59,279 nt of DNA from contig JAHBXY010000040.1 of NCBI GenBank assembly GCA_019636275.1, positions 1 through 59,279 of the forward strand, in the 5' to 3' direction. Within the stretch, counting starts at the first letter, position 1, and every line of letters starts with the position of its first letter. The DNA is from Planctomycetota bacterium (GTDB lineage Bacteria > Planctomycetota > J058). The notes under the pieces are model-generated. The model was not told where the DNA came from. It saw only the letters and a list, made by a program, of their open reading frames with translations, and did not search any database. Below are positions 9,586-18,820 of this stretch, in pieces. The position numbers were made by a program, and so were the translations under genes.

Positions 9586-9933
9586 ATGAAGTGCCCGGTG
9601 TGTCAGGCCGAGGTCAACCCGACGCTCGTCTACTGCTCGAGCTGCGGCGTCCCCATGGAGGTCGACGCGGTCGACCTCCTGGAGGACGACCAGCGCAAGC
9701 GCGAGGAGACGCGGATCCTCCAGTCGGTGCGCGACGCCAAGGAGCTGCTCGTCACGGCGCTGTTCACGCTCGCCGCCACGATCTTCGTGCGCGTGATCTT
9801 CCTCGACCGCCGCACCTACGACGAGATGCCGGCCTTCCGCGTGCCCTACGCCGTGATCGAGGACGCGGGGCTCGACCCGCCGATCGCCATGAGCCTCGAC
9901 CCGGCGCCGATCCCGCTGCCGGAGGACGAGTAG
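9586..9933 (+). CDS. Small zinc-ribbon membrane protein
   Basis: The protein has 115 residues from ATG 9586, 4 bp after the upstream stop. The N-terminus has CPVC (residues 3-6) and CSSCG (19-23), a four-cysteine zinc ribbon. A charged linker and one membrane segment near 46-66 (LLVTALFTLAATIFVRVIFL) follow, then a short tail rich in Pro and Asp. It is the third gene of the operon headed by the signal-peptidase-like protein. Zinc ribbon plus a single membrane span is common in bacterial assembly factors of unknown role; I cannot name a family. Confidence 0.75.
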   Translation: MKCPVCQAEVNPTLVYCSSCGVPMEVDAVDLLEDDQRKREETRILQSVRDAKELLVTALFTLAATIFVRVIFLDRRTYDEMPAFRVPYAVIEDAGLDPPIAMSLDPAPIPLPEDE

Positions 9934-10002
9934 GGAGAAGACGGCCTGGTCCTGGCGGCGGCCGCTGCCACACGCGACGGGCTATCGGCAGCTGCGTCGA
10001 AC

Positions 10003-10139
10003 CGTTCCCGTTCCCGTTCCCGTTCCCGTTCCCGGTCGTTGGGCCGCATGAACTTCGACCACGAGCGCTGGTCGAGACCTCTCCTCCGTGTGGACACCTC
10101 GGAGGTGCGGGAACGGGAACGGGGACGGGAACGGGAACG
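10003..10139. repeat. Inverted pair of hexamer arrays (long hairpin)
   Basis: Five copies of CGTTCC (10003-10032) face five copies of GGGAAC (10109-10138), the middle one carrying a single A-to-G change. The arms pair over about 32 bp with one G-T wobble and enclose a 75-nt loop. A shorter inverted repeat, CTCCG/CGGAG, lies in the loop. The element fills the 250-bp gap between two convergent genes, so it could stop transcription from both sides. I see no gene in 9934-10183. Confidence 0.8.
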
Positions 10140-10183
10140 GAAGACTCGGCTGAGAGTCAGTCGCTGACCAGGAGGCATCGCGA

Positions 10184-11026
10184 CTAGCGGAAGCGCTTCT
10201 CCATCGTGACGATGTTGCCCGTCTCGTTGTAGCTGACCGTGTCCATGACCCGGCGGGCCAGGTGGATGCCGAAGCCGCCGGGGCGCTTGCCGTGCGACTC
10301 GCGCGTCTCGATCAGCTTGATCGGGTCGACCGTCGGGTCGGGGACCTTCGCCGGGTCGAAGCCGGGGCCCTCGTCGGCGATCCGGATGAGGATCCGGTCG
10401 TCCATGAGCTTGTAGGAGAGGCGGATCGCGCGCCCCTCGTCGAGGCGGTTGCCCCACTCGATCGCGTTCTGGCCGAGCTCCTGGACGGCGATCTTCAGCT
10501 CGTTCTTGGCCCGCTCGTCGAGGCGCGAGGCGATCAGCGCCTCGCAGAAGGCCTGGAACCGGTCCAGGTACTCCTGGCGGTTGGGCGCGTTGAGCTCCAC
10601 CCAGCCGTCCTCGTCGCGGATCACGGCGCGCCGGTCGTCCTCGGGCTCCTCCCCGGCCTCGGCCAGCGCCGCGTGGACGACGGCCTGGAGGTCCTCGCGG
10701 GTGAACGGCTTGCACAGGTAGCGGTAGGCGTCCTGCTTGAACAGCTCGGTGATGAGCTGCGGGTCGTTCCTGGCCGTGAGCACGACGACGGGCACGCGCG
10801 GGGCGCGCGCCTTGAGCTCGCGCAGGAGCTCCTCGCCGCCGACCTCGGGCATGTTGACGTCCGTGAGCACGAGGTCGAAGGGCCCCTCCTGCTCGAAGGC
10901 CGTCAGGGCCTCGCGCCCGTTCTCGCAGGCGGTCACGTGGTAGCCCGCCGCGCCGAGGAAGCGCTCCAGGATCGTGCGGATGCGCGGGTCGTCCTCGGCC
11001 ACCAGGATCTTGCAGGCGTCGCTCAC
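10184..11026 (-). CDS. Response-regulator receiver fused to an anti-sigma-type HATPase
   Basis: The protein has 280 residues. I chose GTG 11026 rather than the longer TTG start because TACCGT lies 6 nt upstream with TTGAAC a further 18 bp away, and because the receiver then begins at once with SDACKILVAEDD. Residues 5-120 are a receiver domain with the acidic pair (EDD), the phospho-acceptor Asp in VLTDVNMP, a Thr in VLTARN and Lys in LCKPFT. Residues about 150-280 are a GHKL ATPase of the RsbW/SpoIIAB type, with the N-box ELGQNAIEWGN and ADEGPGF. This pairing is typical of receiver-controlled anti-sigma kinases in partner-switching pathways. No anti-anti-sigma partner is encoded nearby. It is divergent from the cysteine desulfurase. 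Confidence 0.85.
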   Translation of the reverse strand: MSDACKILVAEDDPRIRTILERFLGAAGYHVTACENGREALTAFEQEGPFDLVLTDVNMPEVGGEELLRELKARAPRVPVVVLTARNDPQLITELFKQDAYRYLCKPFTREDLQAVVHAALAEAGEEPEDDRRAVIRDEDGWVELNAPNRQEYLDRFQAFCEALIASRLDERAKNELKIAVQELGQNAIEWGNRLDEGRAIRLSYKLMDDRILIRIADEGPGFDPAKVPDPTVDPIKLIETRESHGKRPGGFGIHLARRVMDTVSYNETGNIVTMEKRFR

Positions 11027-11032
11027 GCGCTC

Positions 11033-11062
11033 ACGGTAGCTCGCGCCGGGGCGCGCGTTCAA
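11033..11062 (-). promoter_or_regulatory. Leaderless-type promoter for the receiver-HATPase gene
   Basis: On the reverse strand, TTGAAC (11057-11062) is followed by an 18-bp spacer and TACCGT (11033-11038). Only 6 nt separate the -10 box from the GTG at 11026, so the transcript would begin at or next to the start codon. Confidence 0.6.
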
Positions 11063-11108
11063 GCCGCGGCCGGAGACGGCTCCCGTTCCCGGGTCGGCGA
11101 GGGTCAGT

Positions 11109-11114
11109 TAGGCT
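11109..11114 (+). promoter_or_regulatory. Leaderless-type -10 box for the cysteine desulfurase gene
   Basis: TAGGCT ends 7 nt before the ATG at 11122, and there is no Shine-Dalgarno sequence. The -35 region is weak (TTCCCG at the expected distance). Confidence 0.45.
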
Positions 11115-11121
11115 CGGTCGC

Positions 11122-12426
11122 ATGCGAGAGATCTACCTCGACCACGCCGCGACCACCCCGCTGGCCCCGGAGGTGCTCGACGCCATGCTGCCGTGGCTGC
11201 GCGAGCGCCACGGCAACGCCTTCTGCGCCCACCGCCTGGGCCAGGAGGCGCGCCGGGCCGTCGAGGACGCGCGCAAGAAGTTCGTGGGCTTCTTCGGCTG
11301 CGCCTCGGACGAGGTCGTGTTCACCTCGGGCGGCACGGAGGCCAACAACTGGGCGATCAAGGGGGCGGCCCTGGCGCTCGAGAAGAAGGGCCGGCACATC
11401 GTCGTCGGCGCGGCCGAGCACCCGTCGGTCGGCGACGCGGCGCGGTTCCTCGCCCGCTTCGGCTTCGAGACGACCGAGGTGCCCTGCGACGCGACCGGCC
11501 AGGTGCAGCCCGACGCCCTGCGGGCGGCGCTCAGGCCCGACACGATCCTCGTGTCGGTCATGACCGCGCAGAACGTCGTCGGCACGATCAACCGGATCGA
11601 CGAGCTGGCCGAGGTCGTCCGCGGCAAGGGGATCTGCTTCCACACCGACGCCGCGCAGGCCGCCGGCAAGGTGCCGACGGCGTTCCCGTTCCTCGGCGTC
11701 GACATGATGACGATCGCCGGGCACAAGATGTACGGGCCCAAGGGCGTGGGCGCCCTGATCGTGCGCCGCGGCCTCGACCTCGTGCCCCTGCACCACGGCG
11801 CCGGCCACCAGCGCGGGCGGCGCAGCGGCACGGAGGACGTGGCGGGCATCGTCGGCCTGGGCGCGGCGATCGACCTGGCGCGGGCGCGCATGGCCGAGTC
11901 GGGCGAGCGCATGGTGGCGCTGCGCGACGCCCTGCACCTGCGGCTGGCCGACGCGCTCCCGGGCGTGGTCCTCAACGGCCACCCGCTCGACCGGCTCCCG
12001 GGGACGCTCAACCTGTCGTTCCTCGGGCTCACCGGCAAGGCGATCGCCGAGCGCGCCCCCGACCTGCTCCTGGCCACCGGCCCGGCCTGCCACGACCGCG
12101 CCGCCGACCTGCCGCCGGCCCTGCGCGCCATGGGCATGGAGCCCCAGCGCGGGGCGGCGTCGCTCCGGATCACGCTGGGGCGCGGCAACACCTGGGACGA
12201 GATCGACCACGCGGCCGACCGGCTGATCGAGGTCGTCGAGGCCCTGCGCGCCGAGGCCCCGCAGCCGGCGGCCGCGCGCGGCCCGTCCGAGCGGCCGCGC
12301 TGCCCGCGCTGCGAGGACCGGCCGCTCAGGCTCGAGCTCACGGGCGTGGCGCCGGCGGTCGTGTGCGAGGACCACCCGGGCTGCCGCTACGAGGCCTGGC
12401 TGGCCGAGCCGGCGGGCGTGGCCTGA
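11122..12426 (+). CDS. Cysteine desulfurase (NifS/IscS family) with C-terminal zinc ribbon
   Basis: This PLP enzyme, which moves sulfur from cysteine to Fe-S cluster or thio-cofactor assembly, has 434 residues. It carries YLDHAATTPL at the N-terminus, SGGTEANN near 72, the cofactor Lys in AGHKMYGPKG at residue 202, RSGTEDVAGIVG, and the persulfide Cys in ATGPACHD at 323. The usual ATGSAC motif is altered to GPAC. An extra tail of about 50 residues after 390 carries CPRC and CEDHPGC, a four-cysteine ribbon not found in ordinary IscS or NifS (about 390-400 residues). The next gene starts 1 bp after the stop. The Fe-S scaffold gene at 15883 is in the same orientation but not in the same transcript. 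Confidence 0.88.
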   Translation: MREIYLDHAATTPLAPEVLDAMLPWLRERHGNAFCAHRLGQEARRAVEDARKKFVGFFGCASDEVVFTSGGTEANNWAIKGAALALEKKGRHIVVGAAEHPSVGDAARFLARFGFETTEVPCDATGQVQPDALRAALRPDTILVSVMTAQNVVGTINRIDELAEVVRGKGICFHTDAAQAAGKVPTAFPFLGVDMMTIAGHKMYGPKGVGALIVRRGLDLVPLHHGAGHQRGRRSGTEDVAGIVGLGAAIDLARARMAESGERMVALRDALHLRLADALPGVVLNGHPLDRLPGTLNLSFLGLTGKAIAERAPDLLLATGPACHDRAADLPPALRAMGMEPQRGAASLRITLGRGNTWDEIDHAADRLIEVVEALRAEAPQPAAARGPSERPRCPRCEDRPLRLELTGVAPAVVCEDHPGCRYEAWLAEPAGVA

Positions 12427-12427
12427 C

Positions 12428-12784
12428 GTGCGGCGCTTCGTCGTCCAGGAGCACACGGTCGCGCCGGGCGACGTCCACTACGACCTCATGATCGAGGACG
12501 GCGCGGCCCTGGTGACCTTCCAGCTCCCGGCGCCGCCGGCGGGCGAGGCGGTGCGCGGGCGGCGCTCGTTCGACCACCGGCCGCGCTACCTCGACTACGA
12601 GGGGCCGATCTCGGCCGGGCGCGGCCACGTGCGCCCGTGGGACCGCGGGCAGGTGGCCGACCTCGAGGGCGGGCCGCGCGAGGCGCGCTACCGGGCGCGC
12701 CTCGAGGGCGGGCGCGCGCGCGGGGTGCTCGACGTGGCCGGCGACTGCGCCGAAGGGGCCGATGTCGAGGTCCGGCTCCTGTGA
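12428..12784 (+). CDS. Stand-alone LigD-type 3'-phosphoesterase
   Basis: The protein has 118 residues from GTG 12428. It aligns by eye with the phosphoesterase (PE) domain at the N-terminus of bacterial DNA ligase D: RFVVQEHTVAPGDVHYDLMIE matches the family's FVVQ-H....HYD-R-E, and DHRPRYLDYEGPI and VRPWDRG match its (E)DHPLDYxxFEG and VxVWDxG. The catalytic His and Asp positions of that family (QEH and HYD in the first motif, DHRP later) are kept. The domain trims 3'-phosphate or ribonucleotide ends during repair. No ligase, Ku or polymerase domain is linked or near, so this is the free-standing form known from some archaea and bacteria. It sits between a cysteine desulfurase and a membrane protein and overlaps the next gene by GTGA. 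Confidence 0.8.
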   Translation: MRRFVVQEHTVAPGDVHYDLMIEDGAALVTFQLPAPPAGEAVRGRRSFDHRPRYLDYEGPISAGRGHVRPWDRGQVADLEGGPREARYRARLEGGRARGVLDVAGDCAEGADVEVRLL

Positions 12785-13431
12785 AGCCGACGCGGGCGCT
12801 GGTCGGCGCGACGCTGTTCGCGCTCGTCGTGGCCCTGGTGTGGCGCGGCGCCGGCCCGACGGGCGGCGGCGGCCTGGTCACCGGGCGCCTCGTCGGGCCG
12901 GTCGGCAGCGGGACGGTCGTCCTCCTGGTCGACCCGCCGGCCGGCGTGGGCGTGCCGGCCGAGGTCGGGCCCGACGGCCGCTTCGAGGTGCGCGTGCCCC
13001 CCGGCGCGCCGGAGCCCTGGGTGGTCGTCGACACGGGCCAGGGGGCCCTGGTCCAGACCGGCAGCCTGAGCCCGTCGAGCCCGACGGCGCTGCCGCCGCT
13101 GCGCGTGTGGCAGACCGAGGTCCGGGCGCGCGGCCACGCCGGGCGCGTGCGGGTCGACTGGTCGCCGATCCCCGAGGGCGAGGGGCTGCCGCAGAAGGCG
13201 CGCTACTCGCTCCTCGTGAAGTACGCGCGCGACGACCGCGCCGAGGGCGAGGCGACCTTCCCGGCCACCGAGGCCGCCCTCGAGCTCGACGTGCAGGGCG
13301 AGCTGCTCCCCTACCTGCCGCACCGGGCGCCCGGGCCGCAGACGCTCGAGCTGCTGGTGCGCGCCTTCGACCCGACCGACCCCGGCGGGCCCATGTGGAT
13401 CGGCGGCCTGACGACCTTCCCGGTCGAGTGA
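12781..13431 (+). CDS. Membrane-anchored beta-rich protein, unknown function
   Basis: The protein has 216 residues from GTG 12781, which overlaps the stop of the phosphoesterase gene (GTGA). It has an N-terminal anchor or uncleaved signal (about 6-22). The following segment, VTGRLVGPVGSGTVVLL...VGPDGRFEVRVPPG, looks like a carboxypeptidase-regulatory-like beta sandwich. The rest (about 105-215) is beta-rich without recognisable motifs. It is probably extracytoplasmic. I do not recognise a specific family. Confidence 0.65.
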   Translation: MKPTRALVGATLFALVVALVWRGAGPTGGGGLVTGRLVGPVGSGTVVLLVDPPAGVGVPAEVGPDGRFEVRVPPGAPEPWVVVDTGQGALVQTGSLSPSSPTALPPLRVWQTEVRARGHAGRVRVDWSPIPEGEGLPQKARYSLLVKYARDDRAEGEATFPATEAALELDVQGELLPYLPHRAPGPQTLELLVRAFDPTDPGGPMWIGGLTTFPVE

Positions 13432-13485
13432 TCGCCTCAAGGCAACCACCCGCCGCGACCGACACACCCCTCGGGAGGCGGTCCT

Positions 13486-13695
13486 ATGGGTGCGATCTAC
13501 GGCACGAGGCAGCGCGGGCGGCGGGGCTCGAAGGGTGGCGGGGCCTGGAAGGGGGCCGGCGTCGCGGCCGGGATCGCCGCCGCCGGCTGGCTGGGGCTGG
13601 GCTGGCTGCGGAGCGAGCCCGCGGCCGTGGCCCTGAGCACGCCGCCGGGCCTGGCGGGGCGGTCGCCCGGCGACGCGCCCCGACGGACGCGATAA
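13486..13695 (+). CDS. Small basic membrane protein, perhaps the severed N-terminus of the L,D-transpeptidase
   Basis: The protein has 69 residues from ATG 13486 with a good GGGAGG Shine-Dalgarno. A basic, Gly-rich head (RQRGRRGSKGGG) precedes one membrane segment (about 25-42) and a Pro-rich tail ending in RRTR-stop. The downstream L,D-transpeptidase is in the same reading frame after a single TAA and lacks any export signal of its own. The layout of basic head, membrane anchor, linker, LysM and YkuD is the expected order for such enzymes. I therefore suspect this is the missing N-terminus rather than an independent gene. Confidence 0.55.
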   Translation: MGAIYGTRQRGRRGSKGGGAWKGAGVAAGIAAAGWLGLGWLRSEPAAVALSTPPGLAGRSPGDAPRRTR

Positions 13696-13734
13696 CCGGG
13701 CGCGATTAAACCGGCGGGCGCCCGCGGGCAGGCG

Positions 13735-14568
13735 GTGCCGCCCGAACGGCCGCGCTCGAGCGGGCGCGACCGACGACCTGCGGCGCTCGTCGACCGCAGG
13801 CGCCTCCCGCGCGCGAGCACGCCGGGACGCCGAGGCGGCGCGGCCCACGCGCTCGAGCGCGAGCGGGCGCGCGCGCAGGCCGCCGCCGGCGAGGCGCAGG
13901 GCGACGACGAGGCCGCCCTGCGGCACCTCTCGCGCGCGTGGCTGGCGACGCTCGACCGCGGGGCGCGGGGCGGGCAGCGCCAGGCGATCACGGCGCTGAG
14001 CGACAAGGTGCACTTCGGGCCCAACCCGTCGTCCGGCATGACGACCTACACGATCGCCAAGGGCGACGTGCTCTCGCGCGTGGCCGACGCGCACCGCACG
14101 GAGTTCCGGTTCATCCAGCGCGTCAACAAGATGCCCAACGACCGCGTGCGCATCGGCCAGCGCCTGAAGGTGCCGCAGGCGCCCATGGCGGTCGTGATCT
14201 TCAAGAAGGACTTCGAGCTGGCGCTCGTGTTCAACGGCTGCATCGTGCGCATCTACGACGTGGCCACGGGCAAGGACGACCGCACGCCCGAGGCGTCGTT
14301 CACGATCGGCACGAAGATGGTCAACCCCGACTGGTACTCGCCCGACGGGAAGGTGCACAAGTTCGGCAGCCCCGAGAACATCCTCGGCACGCGCTGGCTG
14401 GCCTTCGAGAACACCGACGAGCACCAGGGCTTCGGCATCCACGGGACGAAGTTCCCCGAGTCGATCGGCACGGAGGCCTCGATGGGCTGCATCCGCATGC
14501 GCAACGAGGAGGTCGAGGAGCTCTACGACCTCGTGCCGCGCGGCTCGCGGGTGCACGTCATCCGCTGA
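13735..14568 (+). CDS. LysM and L,D-transpeptidase (YkuD) protein
   Basis: The protein has 277 residues from GTG 13735, a start with no Shine-Dalgarno. Residues 1-40 are unusually Arg/Pro-rich and may not be genuine. A helical segment (about 42-80) follows. A LysM peptidoglycan-binding module covers about 103-147 (TTYTIAKGDVLSRVADAHR...RIGQRLKVP), and a YkuD catalytic domain about 148-277. The catalytic pattern is intact: His in FGIHGTKFPES (residue 236) and the nucleophile Cys in SMGCIRM (252). The enzyme would form 3-3 crosslinks or attach proteins to the wall, in the periplasm. No export signal is present here; it may be encoded by the upstream 69-residue reading frame. A strong hairpin follows the stop. 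Confidence 0.85.
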   Translation: MPPERPRSSGRDRRPAALVDRRRLPRASTPGRRGGAAHALERERARAQAAAGEAQGDDEAALRHLSRAWLATLDRGARGGQRQAITALSDKVHFGPNPSSGMTTYTIAKGDVLSRVADAHRTEFRFIQRVNKMPNDRVRIGQRLKVPQAPMAVVIFKKDFELALVFNGCIVRIYDVATGKDDRTPEASFTIGTKMVNPDWYSPDGKVHKFGSPENILGTRWLAFENTDEHQGFGIHGTKFPESIGTEASMGCIRMRNEEVEELYDLVPRGSRVHVIR

Positions 14569-14595
14569 TCCGACCTCCCGCCCCTCCCCTCTCGA

Positions 14596-14625
14596 CGCGG
14601 CGCGGCCCTCCGGGGCCGCGCCGCG
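14596..14625 (+). terminator. Strong hairpin after the L,D-transpeptidase gene
   Basis: A perfect 13-bp stem (CGCGGCGCGGCCC with its complement) and a TCCG loop lie 28 bp after the stop. A short T run (CTTTCC) follows a few bases later. Confidence 0.7.
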
Positions 14626-14670
14626 CGCGCTTTCCGGATCCAACGGCGCGGCCTCCTGCCCCGTAGCTCC

Positions 14671-14700
14671 TTGTCGTCCTGGCGCGGCCCGGGTTACCGT
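14671..14700 (+). promoter_or_regulatory. Promoter for the secreted protein at 14733
   Basis: TTGTCG (14671-14676), an 18-bp spacer and TACCGT (14695-14700) lie upstream of a leader that contains GGGGAGG before the GTG start. Confidence 0.45.
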
Positions 14701-14732
14701 GGTTCGACGCCGGAGACGGCGGGGAGGCTCCC

Positions 14733-15380
14733 GTGGAGCGCAAGCGGTCTGGTGTCTGGCTCGGTGCGGCCCTGTCCCTCATGCTCGTGACCCACGAGGC
14801 GCGCGCGCAGGGCGGCGGCATGCCGAACATCCCCTCGCGCGAGCAGATCGCGCAGAAGGTGCGCGAGGTCCTGGCGGCGAGCCCCGAGGAGACGGTCGAG
14901 CTCCCCGGCGTGTGCAAGATCACCTACAAGAAGATCCCGACCGACCCGCAGCGCATCGCGCAGCTCCTCGGCCAGCAGATGGGCGGGCAGATCCCGGCCG
15001 GCGTCGACATCGACCAGTACATCCGCATGTACCAGCCGCAGATCACGGAGCTGCTCAACGAGTCGCTGGCCGAGTTCGGCAAGATCGAGGCGCTCGTCGA
15101 GCTCAAGATCATGTCGAAGCGCATCCCCGTCGGCGAGCACAAGATCGGCCTCGTGTTCGACGGCGAGCGCCCCGAGGCGCTGGTGATCGGCAGCGAGGCC
15201 CTGCGCCGCCCGGTGGCCGTGAGCCTCAAGACGCGGCCGGTCGACCTGCAGCCGGAGCTGAAGATCGAGTTCAAGACCGAGCCCAACATGCGCGAGGGCC
15301 AGGAGAAGTTCGAGATCCAGCTCGACTTCATGCGCTTCCAGGCGCGCAGCAAGTCCAAGCTCGAGCGCGTCAAAGACTAA
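14733..15380 (+). CDS. Secreted protein of unknown function
   Basis: The protein has 215 residues from GTG 14733. The signal peptide has a short hydrophobic core (VWLGAALSLMLV) and a likely cleavage site after ARA in EARAQG. The mature protein is mixed alpha/beta, with one Cys (GVCKITYKK), a helical middle with two QQ/Q-rich turns, and a beta-rich C-terminal half ending in Lys/Arg. It has its own promoter and is monocistronic. I recognise no family or active site. It is probably periplasmic. Confidence 0.7.
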   Translation: MERKRSGVWLGAALSLMLVTHEARAQGGGMPNIPSREQIAQKVREVLAASPEETVELPGVCKITYKKIPTDPQRIAQLLGQQMGGQIPAGVDIDQYIRMYQPQITELLNESLAEFGKIEALVELKIMSKRIPVGEHKIGLVFDGERPEALVIGSEALRRPVAVSLKTRPVDLQPELKIEFKTEPNMREGQEKFEIQLDFMRFQARSKSKLERVKD

Positions 15381-15882
15381 AGCGGCTGCGGCGGAGGATG
15401 GCTCCGGTGTGATCGCGGCTGCGGCGGAGGATGGCGGGCGCTGCCGTTCGTCGGCGCCGCTCGCTTCGCTCGCGCCCCCGACCGCTCAGGCTCGCTCGGC
15501 GGCCAGGAGGCCGCCGTCGCTCGCCTTCGCGCGGCATCGCCTCGCCCTCCTCCGCCTCGCCTGACGCTCTTGCTGCGAATGCGCGGCGTGGTGTGCTCGC
15601 GCGTGGTCGGCGGGACGCGGGCGGCCAGGTTCGCGGGTGGTCGTGAGGGGACACGCGGTGCCGCGAGGGTGGAGGCGGGGCCGCGCGAGGGCGTGACCGC
15701 GAGCGGCGGTTGGCGTGGCTTGCGGTCGGCGTGGCGCGCGAGCGCCGGAAGTCCCAATCCGCATCGCAGGGGTGTCGGCGCCGCCGGCGGAACGGCGGAA
15801 CGGTTGCCGTCGCCCCGTCCTCTGGTACGCTGGGGCGTCACGAACTGGACCGTGACGGTCCGGTTCTCCCGAGGAAGACTCC
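15381..15882. other. 502-bp intergenic region
   Basis: No convincing gene lies here. A 21-bp direct repeat occurs at 15382-15402 and 15415-15435. A hairpin with an 8-bp stem, CGGCGGCC-AGGA-GGCCGCCG, lies at 15497-15516 and could end the upstream transcript. A weak promoter, TTGCCG (15804) with TACGCT (15826), sits ahead of the Fe-S carrier gene. The open frames across the region are Arg-rich and lack codon bias. Confidence 0.5.
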
Positions 15883-16749
15883 ATGACCACCGGCCAGGCC
15901 ACGCAGGTCCACCTCACGCCGATCGCCCGCACGAAGCTCCAGGAGTACCTGAGCCAGGAGCCGTCCGAGACCGCGGTGCGCATCCTGATCGAGGACGACG
16001 GCCGCTTCGGCCTGTCGCTCGACACGGAGGCGCAGGGCGACGCGCGGTTCGAGGTCGAGGCGATCCCGTTCATCGTCGAGGGCGAGGCCCTCCCGGCGCT
16101 CGACGGGCTCAAGGTCGACTACCTCGAGCAGGGCGCGGCCAGCGGCTTCTCGCTCACGGGCGGGCGGCCGCGGCCGGCGCGCACGGTCCTGCGCACCGAG
16201 CCGACGCCCAACCCGAACGCCATGAAGTTCGTGCTCTCCTTCTCGCAGGGGCGGACCTCGCAGACGTTCACGCGCGACAAGCGCGCCGAGGCGCCGGCGG
16301 TCCTGGGCGAGCTGTTCGACATCGACGGGGTGGAGCAGGTCTTCGCCCTGGACACGTTCGTCACGATCACCCGCGCGCCCGGCGCGGACTGGGACGCCCT
16401 CGTGCCGCCCGCGCGCGAGGTCCTGTCGAAGCTCACGCCGCCCCAGCTCACGGCCGCGACCGGCCCGGCGTCGGACGCCTTCGAGGACCGGCTGGCCCAC
16501 TTCATCCGCACCGACGTGGCGCCCTTCCTCCAGTCGGACGGCGGCGACATCGAGCTCGTCGGCGTCGAGGACGGGATCGTCAACGTCCGCCTGGTCGGCG
16601 CCTGCGGCTCGTGCCCGAGCTCGATCGCCACGCTGCAGTTCGGCGTCGAGCGCCGCCTCAAGGAGCAGTTCCCCGCCGAGGTGAAGGGGCTCAAGCTCGT
16701 CGAGGGGCCGGGCGGCGGCCACGGCCATCACGGCCACCACCACCACTGA
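15883..16749 (+). CDS. Three-domain Fe-S cluster carrier (IscA-like, Nfu N-terminal and NifU C-terminal)
   Basis: The protein has 288 residues from ATG 15883, preceded by GAGGAAG. Residues about 8-95 resemble an A-type carrier ([13 protein letters not shown]), but without its three cluster-binding cysteines, as in the degenerate domain of NfuA. Residues about 105-195 match the Nfu N-terminal domain ([14 protein letters not shown]). Residues about 205-280 are the NifU C-terminal domain with the cluster-binding CGSC at 241-244. The tail is His-rich ([11 protein letters not shown]). The family carries 4Fe-4S clusters from assembly scaffolds to target enzymes. NfuA itself has only the first and third domains, so this triple arrangement is unusual. 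The His tail could bind nickel, zinc or iron. Confidence 0.88.
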   Translation: MTTGQATQVHLTPIARTKLQEYLSQEPSETAVRILIEDDGRFGLSLDTEAQGDARFEVEAIPFIVEGEALPALDGLKVDYLEQGAASGFSLTGGRPRPARTVLRTEPTPNPNAMKFVLSFSQGRTSQTFTRDKRAEAPAVLGELFDIDGVEQVFALDTFVTITRAPGADWDALVPPAREVLSKLTPPQLTAATGPASDAFEDRLAHFIRTDVAPFLQSDGGDIELVGVEDGIVNVRLVGACGSCPSSIATLQFGVERRLKEQFPAEVKGLKLVEGPGGGHGHHGHHHH

Positions 16750-16781
16750 AGGCGCGGCGCGCCAGACCCGAGCGACGGTCG

Positions 16782-16808
16782 AGCGACGGTCTCACAGCGA
16801 CCGTCGCT
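16782..16808 (+). terminator. Terminator-like hairpin after the Fe-S carrier gene
   Basis: AGCGACGGT and its complement form a 9-bp stem around a 9-nt loop, followed by TGTTCTG. It lies 32 bp after the stop. Confidence 0.55.
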
Positions 16809-16920
16809 TGTTCTGAATGATGTCCACGTCCGGGCGCGCGGCTCGCTGCTCCGATCCGCAGTGAGGCACCTGTCGCCCTCGCTCCGGCCGCTACTCGGCC
16901 TCCGCTCGGGGATGCGCGCA

Positions 16921-16957
16921 CCGCTCGATCTGCTCGCTTCGCTCGCAGATCGAGCGG
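16921..16957. terminator. Convergent-gap hairpin
   Basis: A perfect 13-bp inverted repeat (CCGCTCGATCTGC and its complement) flanks an 11-nt loop, 10 bp from the end of the hybrid kinase gene. There is no T run, so the terminator role is uncertain. The rest of 16750-16966 shows no gene. Confidence 0.45.
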
Positions 16958-16966
16958 AGAGCGCGG

Positions 16967-18819
<1,853 letters not shown>

Positions 18820-18820
<1 letters not shown>

